From assembly GCA_900754525.1 (NCBI GenBank), contig CAAEDE010000004.1, positions 27,414-91,413 of the forward strand: 64,000 nt of DNA. The letters run 5' to 3'. Positions 1 to 7,548 of this stretch are shown in pieces. This stretch comes from an uncultured Collinsella sp. Lineage in GTDB: Bacteria > Actinomycetota > Coriobacteriia > Coriobacteriales > Coriobacteriaceae. Below the pieces are notes generated by a model. It ran no database searches. It was not told where the DNA came from and was given only the letters and a program-made list of their open reading frames with translations. Made by a program: the position numbers and the translations under genes. Positions within the stretch are counted from its first letter, which is position 1, and the number at the start of each line of letters is the position of its first letter.

Positions 1-90
1 GGCCTTGTAGCGCTGTGCAATCTCGGGATAATCGCCCGCAATCTGCGGGGCAACCTCCTCAAGCATATCCTCGATGATCTCTTCAGACAT
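1..90 (-). CDS. jag: Jag/KhpB-like RNA-binding protein, N-terminal fragment (partial)
   Basis: Only the first 30 codons lie in the window; the gene runs off the left edge. The start ATG is at 90-88 and the visible residues are acidic (MSEEIIEDMLEE...). The assignment rests on position: the gene immediately downstream of yidC in Gram-positive bacteria is normally jag (SpoIIIJ-associated, KH/R3H RNA-binding protein). The fragment itself has no diagnostic domain, so this is inference from synteny. Confidence 0.5.
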   Translation of the reverse strand, partial: MSEEIIEDMLEEVAPQIAGDYPEIAQRYKA

Positions 91-135
91 AACGTACTCC
101 AAAAGTTAGGTACCTAAATATGATTGATATCCCGA

Positions 136-906
136 CTACTTCTTCTTGTGCGGACGCGGCTTCTTCTCGCGACGGGTAACCTCGACCTGCAGCGGAGCGT
201 TCTTGAGGCGCTCCTCCTCATCGGCCTTGGCCTTGTCGATAACCTTCTGCGTCACGAAGATCTGCTGGATAACCTGCCAGGCAGAAGACACATCGTAGTA
301 CAGCAGAACGCCGACGGGCAGGCTCCAGCCCATCCAAAGCATCATGACGGTCATGACGACAGCCATCATGCGCATGCTCTGGGCCTGCTGACCAGTCTGA
401 TTGCGGGACATATACAGCTGCGGAATCAGGGTCAAGACAGCAAACAGAATCAGGCAGATCAGCGCAGGCAGCGCAACCATAAAGCCATCGGCAAAAGAGG
501 CGCTCGGCGTGGTGGTCAGATCGGGCAGGATGTTAAAGAACGAGAACGTGCCCTCGTTAAAGTACTGCGGCAGGTTGCGCAGAAGTGTGAACAGGGCGAT
601 AAGGATGGGCATCTGAATCAGAAGCGGCAGGCAGCCGGCCAGCGGATTGAACTTGTTCTCGCTGTAGAACTTCTGCATCTCCTCGGCCTGACGCTGGGGG
701 TCGTCGGCGTAGCGCTCCTGGATCTCGAGCATCTTGGGCTGCAGCACCTGCATGCGAGCCGTCGACTTGGTCGACTTGAGCATGAGCGGCGTCAGCAGCA
801 GACGGATGATGACCACCAGGATGATGATGGACAGGCCCCAGTCGACCGCAAAGGTCTGGATGAGCTTGAGCAGCTCGAAAAGGATGTTAACGATCCAATC
901 CCACAT
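136..906 (-). CDS. yidC: YidC/Oxa1-type membrane protein insertase
   Basis: A 256-residue inner-membrane insertase that helps place membrane proteins with or without the Sec translocon. The sequence opens with a hydrophobic segment (about residues 5-40) containing IRLLLTPL, whose arginine matches the conserved positive charge of the YidC hydrophilic groove. It has the family core NPLAGCLPLLIQMPILIALF near residue 90 and ends in a very basic tail (KKPRPHKKK), typical of ribosome contact. It is the short Gram-positive (SpoIIIJ-like) form without the large periplasmic domain, and no lipobox is visible. It lies 29 bp downstream of yidD and 45 bp upstream of the jag fragment, in the conserved rpmH-rnpA-yidD-yidC-jag order. 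Confidence 0.95.
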   Translation of the reverse strand: MWDWIVNILFELLKLIQTFAVDWGLSIIILVVIIRLLLTPLMLKSTKSTARMQVLQPKMLEIQERYADDPQRQAEEMQKFYSENKFNPLAGCLPLLIQMPILIALFTLLRNLPQYFNEGTFSFFNILPDLTTTPSASFADGFMVALPALICLILFAVLTLIPQLYMSRNQTGQQAQSMRMMAVVMTVMMLWMGWSLPVGVLLYYDVSSAWQVIQQIFVTQKVIDKAKADEEERLKNAPLQVEVTRREKKPRPHKKK

Positions 907-935
907 GTAAGTTTTCCTCCGATAGCGAGTGCCCG

Positions 936-1160
936 CTAAGGCACAGGGTCATAACCGCCGACGTGCAGGGGATTGCAGCGAGCGATGCGCCTCACGGCAA
1001 GCCAGCAGCCTCTCAAAACACCGTACTTCTCAATCGCCTGAACGGCGTATTGCGAGCACGTTGGGTAATAAATGCAGGCGTCAGGTAATAAGGGCGAAAC
1101 AACCTGTTGATATATGCGAATAGGAGCGATGGCAACACGTCGCAAAACGTGATTGCTCAT
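936..1160 (-). CDS. yidD: YidD membrane protein insertion efficiency factor
   Basis: A 74-residue protein of the YidD (DUF37/haemolytic) family, thought to assist YidC-dependent membrane insertion at the inner face of the membrane. The family core is visible: an amphipathic start (RRVAIAPIRIYQQVVSPLL), the cysteine pair in CIYYPTCSQYAVQAIEKYG, and a third cysteine in RIARCNPLHVGGYDPVP, which is the usual C-terminal ending. The start ATG overlaps the rnpA stop in an ATGA arrangement, so the two genes are probably translationally coupled. Length and order match the family. Confidence 0.95.
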   Translation of the reverse strand: MSNHVLRRVAIAPIRIYQQVVSPLLPDACIYYPTCSQYAVQAIEKYGVLRGCWLAVRRIARCNPLHVGGYDPVP

Positions 1161-1495
1161 CGCTCCTCCCCGGCAACGCCGGCGCGTTTCATAAGCGAAC
1201 GCAACGCCTTGTCCATCTCCTGCGGCGAGGAAACCCTCGTCCTGGGAGTCGCGAACAAGATGATGTCATAACCCGCAACGGGAAATCCACAGCTGCGGGC
1301 GGCCTCGCGCATCACACGCTTAGATCGGTTGCGCACGACAGCACAACCGAGTCGTTTAGCACCAACGAAGGCGACCCTTCCGGAGTCGCCTTCGCCAACC
1401 GATTCACATACGGTCATTCGAATCAGAGGGTGATTGAAACGACGCCCCTGACTGAACACATGCTCGAAATCTTGCCGAGACTTAATAGTCTTCAT
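1157..1495 (-). CDS. rnpA: Ribonuclease P protein component
   Basis: The 112-residue protein subunit of RNase P, which joins the RNA subunit to remove tRNA 5' leaders. The N-terminal KSRQDFEHVFSQGRRFNHPLIRM matches the conserved start. The family signature is seen as GAKRLGCAVVRNRSKRVMREA (about residues 45-65), where the RNR motif contacts the RNA. It lies 20 bp downstream of rpmH, and its stop overlaps the yidD start by 4 nt. The RNA subunit gene was not recognised in this window. Confidence 0.95.
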   Translation of the reverse strand: MKTIKSRQDFEHVFSQGRRFNHPLIRMTVCESVGEGDSGRVAFVGAKRLGCAVVRNRSKRVMREAARSCGFPVAGYDIILFATPRTRVSSPQEMDKALRSLMKRAGVAGEER

Positions 1496-1515
1496 GCGAG
1501 ATGTGTGTATCGCTG

Positions 1516-1650
1516 CTAGACAGTGAGACGCTTGCGGCCCTTGGCGCGACGACGGGCGAGCACGGCACGACCACCCTTAGTGGCCATACGGGCACGGAAG
1601 CCATGGGTCTTGGCACGCTTACGCTTATTAGGCTGATACGTACGCTTCAT
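1516..1650 (-). CDS. rpmH: 50S ribosomal protein L34
   Basis: A 44-residue, extremely basic protein of the large ribosomal subunit. [18 protein letters not shown] at the start and the arginine/lysine-rich tail ([12 protein letters not shown]) are diagnostic. The start at 1650 is preceded by a strong AGGAGG on the minus strand. A longer frame begins at 1710, but it adds 20 residues absent from the family and skips this ribosome-binding site. The gene is first in the rpmH-rnpA-yidD-yidC operon and faces away from oriC. Confidence 0.97.
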   Translation of the reverse strand: MKRTYQPNKRKRAKTHGFRARMATKGGRAVLARRRAKGRKRLTV

Positions 1651-1722
1651 CTTAAGTTCCTCCTGCTGCATTTCGAGTGTCCGCGGGGGCGCGGACGCAG
1701 ATATAGACACGTGAGCTTGAAG

Positions 1723-1752
1723 ATTGTAGGGAAATCAATGTTCAAATGTCAA
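1723..1752 (-). promoter_or_regulatory. Sigma-70-type promoter of the rpmH operon
   Basis: On the minus strand a perfect -35 hexamer TTGACA (1752-1747) and a -10 TACAAT (1728-1723) are separated by 18 bp. They lie about 75 bp upstream of the rpmH start and point away from the origin. Confidence 0.8.
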
Positions 1753-1839
1753 GAAATCAAAGGTAAAAGGTTGCAAAGAGTACACGGTTCCCCCATAAGC
1801 AGAATCGGCACTTGATGCAGCAGGCAACTTTTCACGATA

Positions 1840-1995
1840 TTTCATCGAGTTTTCAACAGGTCGTGTTGGAAATGTTAAGAACTTTTCGCCCGTTTTCCAA
1901 AGTTTTCAACAGGTTTTGAAAACTTGTCGAAAGATGAGAAACATTGCGCGGTGAGCTACTATTTGTTCAAAACCTTTTGAAAGATTGCGAGCGGC
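1840..1995. other. oriC part 1: DnaA-box cluster upstream of the GHKL gene
   Basis: The gap between the rpmH promoter and the next gene holds two perfect TTTTCAACA motifs (1850-1858 and 1903-1911), a related inverted TGTTGGAAA (1864-1872) and TTTTCCAAA (1893-1901). They resemble DnaA boxes but are not the TTATCCACA or TTGTCCACA consensus. The 17-mer TTGAAAACTTGTCGAAA at 1916-1932 recurs exactly at 5109-5125 on the far side of dnaA. Position next to rpmH/dnaA and motif density support the upstream half of a bipartite origin. Binding by DnaA is inferred. Confidence 0.75.
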
Positions 1996-3351
1996 ATGTC
2001 TGACGACTTCTACACCATGGTCGATTCCGGTGATCCGGCACCCGACAACGAGCACATCACCGGCGTGCGCGAGGAACGCAACGAGGGTGAGCAGGACACC
2101 GCACAAGCACCAAAGGCTATGTATGCGGCGCGCATCGCGGTCTACGATGACATGCTGTCGACACCGCGTGTCATCGTCATCGAACCGCAAGACGTCCGTA
2201 CCTACTTGGAAGAGACAACCAACACCGTCTACCAGTGCATGAAAGAGCAGGGAGGACGCATCTCGCTGATGGTTATCCGCGAGATTGTCGAAAACTTTAT
2301 CCACGCGCATTTTGCAGAGCCCATCATCTCGATTCTCGACGGTGGCGATACCATCCGCTTTGCCGATCAGGGCCCGGGCATCGACGACAAAGAGCGTGCC
2401 TTCGATTTTGGCGTAACCAGCGCAAACAGCAAGATGAAACGGTATATCCGCGGTACCGGCGCCGGGTTTCCAATGGTACAGGAGTACTTGGAAAACGCCG
2501 GCGGCGCCGTCTCCATCGAGGACAACATGGGCAACGGCACCGTCGTGACGGTAAGCCTGAACCCCAAGCGCGTTCAGGAAATCGAGCGTGCTGGCGGGCG
2601 CGGGGCAGCTGTGCGACCCGAGGCGGAACAGCAGGCATACCCCCTGCCGGGAACATATTCGCAACAGCCCATGGCGGCACAGCAGACACAACAACCAGCC
2701 ATGCCGATGCAACAGCCAAGCATGCAGCATATGCAGGAGTTCCAGACAGCGCCGGAGCCAGCGGCACAAATGATGCCGGATACGACGGCGATGACAGGCC
2801 AGGAACCCGCCGCCATGCCGCAGCAGCCGATGGGTGCGCCGAGCGCCCCGCAGATGGGTTACCAACCGTATCCCCAGGGATACCCCGCCCAATACATGCC
2901 GCAGCAGGGGTATGCCCAGCTATATCCTCAGCAGTATCCGCAAGGATACCAGCAGCCGTACCAACAAATGCCCCAGGCGCAGTACAACCCATGGGCCCAG
3001 CAGATGCCTCCGCAGCCTTACCAACAGTGGCCGCAAAGTTTTCAACAGCAGCCGCTGTCCATGCAGAGTTCTCAACAACCAGCAGCTCAAATGATGTATC
3101 CTAATGCGGCGAATCAATATGCACAGCCACAGCAAAACGTATTTGTGAGCGAGCGCGGCGAAGCGGCACTGGGCTATCTGGCTCAAAACCAGGAGTGTGG
3201 CGCAACCGACCTGGCACGAGCGTTTGGCAACTCAGCGCCCACGTGGTCGCGAACGCTCAACGACTTGGCGCAGGCCGGCTTGGTAATCAAACATGGCCAG
3301 AAATATCATCTGACCGAAATAGGCAGCGCTCGCGTGCGAGCCCAAAGTTAA
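1996..3351 (+). CDS. GHKL ATPase / winged-helix protein inside the origin
   Basis: A 451-residue protein with no recognised name. Residues about 90-190 form a GHKL ATP-binding fold: N-box REIVENFIHAH (95-105), G1 box DQGPGI (124-129) and G2 box GTGAGFPMV (153-161). No histidine-phosphoacceptor helix, sensor or membrane segment is visible, so it is not a standard histidine kinase. Residues about 200-375 are a low-complexity linker very rich in Q, P, M, Y and A. Residues about 385-450 look like a winged-helix DNA-binding domain (ATDLARAFGNSAPTWSRTLNDLAQAGLV, then KYHLTEIG). No strong Shine-Dalgarno precedes the ATG. It sits between the two box clusters of oriC, ends 15 bp before dnaA and is probably co-transcribed with it. 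A role in replication control is inferred from position and DNA-binding potential. Confidence 0.75.
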   Translation: MSDDFYTMVDSGDPAPDNEHITGVREERNEGEQDTAQAPKAMYAARIAVYDDMLSTPRVIVIEPQDVRTYLEETTNTVYQCMKEQGGRISLMVIREIVENFIHAHFAEPIISILDGGDTIRFADQGPGIDDKERAFDFGVTSANSKMKRYIRGTGAGFPMVQEYLENAGGAVSIEDNMGNGTVVTVSLNPKRVQEIERAGGRGAAVRPEAEQQAYPLPGTYSQQPMAAQQTQQPAMPMQQPSMQHMQEFQTAPEPAAQMMPDTTAMTGQEPAAMPQQPMGAPSAPQMGYQPYPQGYPAQYMPQQGYAQLYPQQYPQGYQQPYQQMPQAQYNPWAQQMPPQPYQQWPQSFQQQPLSMQSSQQPAAQMMYPNAANQYAQPQQNVFVSERGEAALGYLAQNQECGATDLARAFGNSAPTWSRTLNDLAQAGLVIKHGQKYHLTEIGSARVRAQS

Positions 3352-3366
3352 GGAACGGGAGAAACA

Positions 3367-5091
3367 GTGGACGAGGAAGCAAGCATCATCCTGGGGGATG
3401 CCATCGCCTTTTGTCAGCGCGACGGCCAAGATGCACGCCTCATCAATATGCTGGGACAATCGCGCGCTGTGAGTTTAACCGAGGACACCTTGACGATTGA
3501 GGCCCCCTCACGCTTTGCCATCGCTCAGCTCAAAAAGCATCAGCCGACCATCGAGGCCTATCTTGAAGATATCGCCTTTGCGCCGATCGCGCTCAATATC
3601 GTGGCACCGCAAGGCGCCTCGGCAAATACGACCCCGGTCACTCACCCGGTAGCGACCGCCGCCGCGGCGGCAACGCCGGCGCCCGAGCCTCGACGCGACG
3701 ATGTTTCCCGTGAAACCATGGCACCGCAGCCGGCCGCTTCGGTCGCACCGGCGGTAGAGCCAGCCCCCTCACCCATCACGACCGCCACGCATATGCCCGT
3801 GGCACACGAGGCGACACCCGGCGAGGAATCGGGCATTGCAATCAAGAACACGTTGTCCGCCGACGATTTCCGCCGCATGATGACCCAAATGAATGGCAAG
3901 CCACCGGCGAAAAGCGCGAGTTCGTCCGCAGTGCCGGCAGCACCTTCGGCGGCGGCCACCGCGGCAGTCGAGAAAAACGCGGACGGGGCACCCCTCGCAG
4001 CGAATTCGAAATTCACGTTTGAAAACTTCGTCTTCGGACCGGAGAACAGCCTTGCCTACCGATCGGCGCTCAAATTCGCCATGCTTGCAGACACGCCCGG
4101 CACCTGCACGTCGCTGTTCATCTACGGCAAATCGGGCCTGGGCAAGACGCACCTGCTGCTCGCCATCAAAAATGAGCTGGCAGAGAAATCGCCCGAGATC
4201 AAGGTGAAGTACGCCAACTCGCAGGCATATCTGGACGACTTGATGACGGAATTCGACCGCCAAAAGAAGAGCAACGCCCCCATTATGCAGGCGTACCACG
4301 GCGTCGACGTGCTTATCATCGATGACATCCAGAACATCATCGGCAAGCGCGCGAGCGTGGATTACTTCTTCCAGTTGATGGACGAATTTATCCGCAACAA
4401 CAAGAAGGTCGTGATCGCCGCCGACCGCGCGCCCAAGGACCTTAATATGGACGAGCGCCTGACCAGTCGCTTTAATGCCGGTCTGCTGTGCCTGGTGGCG
4501 GAGCCCAGCTACGAGATGAAGTACAAGATTTTGCAGCGTTATTACGAGAACACGATCGCCGCCGCGCCCGAGGTGGGCAACGACTCGCTGCTGGCGGCCT
4601 ACGGGGGCGACGGCGGACATCTGACCGACGCGCACTTTAAACACATGGCCGAGGTCTCGGGCACCAACATCCGCGAGCTCGAGAGCTTTTGCGAGCGTTG
4701 TGCCGGCGAAGCGGGCGATCGCGAGCGCGAGGGCGGGGAGCTCACCTTTGACGACATCGACGCCATCGCCAACCAGTACTTCGACACATCGGCCAAGAAG
4801 ATCAATGTGCAGACGGTCCAGTCCGTCATCGAGGAGCAATACGGTGTGACGCACGAGGAACTCATCGGGCCTCGCCGCAACGCCAATATCGCCAAGGCGC
4901 GCCATATCGCTATCTATCTGGCGATCGAGATGTGCGAGATGACGACGACGGCCGTGGGCGCCGAGTTTGGCAACCGCAACCACTCGACCGTCAGCACGAG
5001 CTATAAAAAGGTTCAGAAGATGATTCAGGAAGACCGGACTGTTACCGAAGACCTCAAGTCGCTGCGCGATAAAATTACACTGCGCTCGTAG
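3367..5091 (+). CDS. dnaA: Chromosomal replication initiator DnaA (divergent)
   Basis: The AAA+ initiator that binds oriC, melts it and loads helicase. It has 574 residues, longer than the usual 450-500 because of an Ala/Pro-rich domain II (about 85-215). Domain I is short. The AAA+ core has Walker A GKSGLGKT (254-261), Walker B VLIIDDIQNI, the arginine-finger motif LTSRF and sensor II NIRELE. Domain IV is recognisable but altered: the usual GGRDHTTV reads GNRNHSTV (535-542), and the basic RSR stretch reads RRN in my alignment, keeping the minor-groove arginine. The GTG start follows GGGAG. The gene lies 15 bp after the GHKL gene, and 238 bp with more DnaA-box-like motifs separate it from dnaN. 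Confidence 0.95.
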   Translation: MDEEASIILGDAIAFCQRDGQDARLINMLGQSRAVSLTEDTLTIEAPSRFAIAQLKKHQPTIEAYLEDIAFAPIALNIVAPQGASANTTPVTHPVATAAAAATPAPEPRRDDVSRETMAPQPAASVAPAVEPAPSPITTATHMPVAHEATPGEESGIAIKNTLSADDFRRMMTQMNGKPPAKSASSSAVPAAPSAAATAAVEKNADGAPLAANSKFTFENFVFGPENSLAYRSALKFAMLADTPGTCTSLFIYGKSGLGKTHLLLAIKNELAEKSPEIKVKYANSQAYLDDLMTEFDRQKKSNAPIMQAYHGVDVLIIDDIQNIIGKRASVDYFFQLMDEFIRNNKKVVIAADRAPKDLNMDERLTSRFNAGLLCLVAEPSYEMKYKILQRYYENTIAAAPEVGNDSLLAAYGGDGGHLTDAHFKHMAEVSGTNIRELESFCERCAGEAGDREREGGELTFDDIDAIANQYFDTSAKKINVQTVQSVIEEQYGVTHEELIGPRRNANIAKARHIAIYLAIEMCEMTTTAVGAEFGNRNHSTVSTSYKKVQKMIQEDRTVTEDLKSLRDKITLRS

Positions 5092-5329
5092 GTAAATGGA
5101 CACACCTGTTGAAAACTTGTCGAAACGGCGGTTATAAGGTGTCAAAAACTCGAGCCGCGGTGATGAAAAGTTTTGCGCAGGTTTTGAACGTGGAAAACAC
5201 ACCCGGTTGCACACAGGTTCCTGTCGATTCTCTTTTTAGGGCTGACCTGCACTTTTAGGAGTAATCAACAGTTTCGTCAGTACTATTACTATTATTAAGA
5301 TATTTATATCTATAGAAAGGTATTAAAAG
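5092..5329. other. oriC part 2: DnaA boxes, DnaA-trios and AT-rich unwinding region
   Basis: This is the dnaA-dnaN gap. It contains an inverted TTTTCAACA (5107-5115), a copy of the 17-mer seen at 1916 (5109-5125), a TTTTCCACG-like inverse motif (about 5190-5198) and TAATCAACA (5262-5270). The last is followed by a 10-bp spacer and then 5281-5297, whose minus strand reads TAA TAA TAG TAA TAG TA. That is a run of DnaA-trios (3'-[G/A]AT-5') leading away from the box, followed by AT-rich DNA to 5329. The geometry is that of the B. subtilis basal unwinding system. Melting here is inferred from that resemblance. Confidence 0.8.
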
Positions 5330-6433
5330 ATGAAGTTCACCGTCAGCCAGAGCTCGCTTACGCAAGCCATCGGCGTCGTTATGAAAGGCGTCGCTTCGGC
5401 ATCCACCCTTCCCATTCTGTCGGGCGTGCTCGTTAAGGCACAAGACGGCATCTTGGAATTCCAGACCTCCAACTACACCATCTCGATTCGTCACCGCATC
5501 GCGGCTCATGTCGAAGAGGAGGGCGAGATGGTGATTCCCTGCAAGATGCTTTCCAACATCACCAAGACCCTTCCCGATGCCCCGGTCACCTTTGAGCTGT
5601 CCGAGCGTCAGGTTTTGATTGGCTGCGAGAAGAGCTCTTTCCGCCTCAATACGCTCGATGCCAACGACTTCCCCGAGTTCCCGGCATACGCCATCGAGAG
5701 CGCCGTCGAACTGCCGACCGATATTCTGTCCGAAATGGTAAGCCGCGTATGGCGCGTCACCTCGACTGACAAGGCCCGCCCCATCCTGGGCGGCGTGCAC
5801 ATGAAGGTCGAGAACAACACCGTGCGCCTGGTCGCGACCGACTCCTTCCGACTGGCCGTGTGCGATACGCAGGTCGAGACCTCGACCCTCGAAGGTTCCT
5901 TTGAGCTCAACGTGCCTGCCGACGCCTTCAACGATGCTCTGAGCATCATGGCCAGCCAGGCTACTATCATGATCGGCGCCACCGACACCCAGGTTGTCTT
6001 TGAGGCCGGCAACACCACCTACGTGTCGCGCCGCATCGAGGGCGTATATCCCAATTACAAGCAGCTCATCCCCGATTCGTGCGTGACGAGCGTCAAGATC
6101 GACGTAGCCGCCTTTAACGCCGCCCTTAAGCGTGTGGCCGTTATCGCGAGCGCCAACCCCGCTGTCAAGTTTGAGATTGACGTCGAGAACGGCCAGATGG
6201 GCCTGTCCTCCATTTCCAACGACCAGGATCTGGCGCAGGAGACGATCGATGTCGAGGCCGAGGGCGAGTCGGGCACCATCGCCTTCAACTACCACTACAT
6301 CTTTGGCTGCCTCAATGCCTTGTCCAAGGAGAAGGAAATCACGCTGGAGCTCAAGAGCTATTCGCAGGCTGGCATCTTCAAGTCCTACGACAAGATCAAC
6401 TACCTGTACCTGGTCATGCCGGTACGCATCTAA
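5330..6433 (+). CDS. dnaN: DNA polymerase III beta subunit (sliding clamp)
   Basis: The 367-residue clamp forms a ring dimer that tethers DNA polymerase III and other factors to DNA. The full three-domain length is present, with the usual start MKFTVSQSSLTQAIGVVMKGVA and the C-terminal YLVMPVRI strand that borders the protein-binding pocket. AAAGG precedes the ATG. It stands between the unwinding region and recF with an 8-bp gap to recF, so the two are probably one operon. Confidence 0.98.
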   Translation: MKFTVSQSSLTQAIGVVMKGVASASTLPILSGVLVKAQDGILEFQTSNYTISIRHRIAAHVEEEGEMVIPCKMLSNITKTLPDAPVTFELSERQVLIGCEKSSFRLNTLDANDFPEFPAYAIESAVELPTDILSEMVSRVWRVTSTDKARPILGGVHMKVENNTVRLVATDSFRLAVCDTQVETSTLEGSFELNVPADAFNDALSIMASQATIMIGATDTQVVFEAGNTTYVSRRIEGVYPNYKQLIPDSCVTSVKIDVAAFNAALKRVAVIASANPAVKFEIDVENGQMGLSSISNDQDLAQETIDVEAEGESGTIAFNYHYIFGCLNALSKEKEITLELKSYSQAGIFKSYDKINYLYLVMPVRI

Positions 6434-6441
6434 CGCCGCTC

Positions 6442-7548
6442 ATGGCCATGTTCGCACGCGATCTTTCCGTTGCGCGCTATCGCAGCTTCGACAGTTACCG
6501 CCTTGCCTTGAGCGACGGTGTGACAGTGCTCGCAGGCCCCAACGCGGCGGGAAAGACCAACCTCATAGAGGCGCTGCAGCTGCTGACGAGTGGCGCCTCG
6601 TTTAGGCATCCGACCGCAGCCGAGCTCGTGCACGACGGCGTGGGCTCATGCAAGGTCGAGCTGAGGCTCGAGGGCGACGGCCGCGTGCTTGATATGGGAT
6701 TGAACGCGGAGGACGGTAAGCGCTCGTTTAGCCGCAACGGCAAGAGATGTTCTGCCGCCGGTGTGCGCGGGGTTCTGCCGAGCGTGCTGTTTTGCCCCGA
6801 CCATCTGGACATGGTTAAGCGAGGCGCCAGTGTGCGCCGTGCCGCCCTCGATGACTTTGGCATGCAACTGAGCGCACGCTATGCCGATCTTGCGAATACC
6901 TATGGGCGTTGCGTGACCCAGCGTAATGCCTTGCTCAAGGAGACCTGGTGCTGCCGCGAGATGCTCGGCGCGTGGAATGATTCGATTGCCCGCGCGGGCT
7001 CGGCCCTGCTCGTGCACCGGTTGGCCCTGCTCGACCGGCTGGCGGGCCATGTGCACACTGCCTACGGGCAAGTGGCGTCCGGCGAGGCCGCCAACGTGAC
7101 CTATACGTCCACGCTGGGGGATTTGCCCCAGGTCGAGGATCGCGAAGAGCTGAAGGGCTGGGCGTACGAGCGCATGCTGGCTGTCCTTGATGAGCACGCC
7201 GACGAGGAAATTCGCCGTGGCGTGACGTTGGTGGGACCGCATCGCGATGAGATTGAGTTCACCGTGGCGGGTCGATCCGCCCGTTCGTTTGCCAGCCAAG
7301 GTCAGCAGCGGACGTTGGTTTTGGCCTGGAAGGTGGCGGAGGTGGCCGTGGCTCGCGATGTCCTGGGCACCGCCCCATTGCTGCTTTTGGACGACGTGAT
7401 GAGCGAACTCGACGGCGAACGCCGCGGTGCTTTCCTGCGGCTGATCGGCGATGATATCCAGACGGTCATAACCACGACCAACCTGGGGTACTTTACCGAT
7501 GACCTGCTTGATCGAGCCAAGGTGGTGAGCATGGGTGAGACGTGCTAA
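6442..7548 (+). CDS. recF: DNA replication and repair protein RecF
   Basis: A 368-residue SMC-like ATPase that binds single-strand/double-strand junctions and helps RecA load at gaps. Walker A is GPNAAGKT (32-39), the ABC-type signature is SQGQQRTLVLAWK and Walker B is LLLLDDVMSELD near the C-terminus. The length matches the family. It starts 8 bp after dnaN and its end overlaps the next gene by 14 bp, so dnaN-recF-dciA appears to be a coupled unit. Confidence 0.96.
   Translation: MAMFARDLSVARYRSFDSYRLALSDGVTVLAGPNAAGKTNLIEALQLLTSGASFRHPTAAELVHDGVGSCKVELRLEGDGRVLDMGLNAEDGKRSFSRNGKRCSAAGVRGVLPSVLFCPDHLDMVKRGASVRRAALDDFGMQLSARYADLANTYGRCVTQRNALLKETWCCREMLGAWNDSIARAGSALLVHRLALLDRLAGHVHTAYGQVASGEAANVTYTSTLGDLPQVEDREELKGWAYERMLAVLDEHADEEIRRGVTLVGPHRDEIEFTVAGRSARSFASQGQQRTLVLAWKVAEVAVARDVLGTAPLLLLDDVMSELDGERRGAFLRLIGDDIQTVITTTNLGYFTDDLLDRAKVVSMGETC

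Noticed and set aside
2324..3104. Alternative reading frames overlapping the GHKL gene
   Set aside because: The chosen frame has GHKL and winged-helix motifs; the others give Arg/Ala/His-rich products without motifs.
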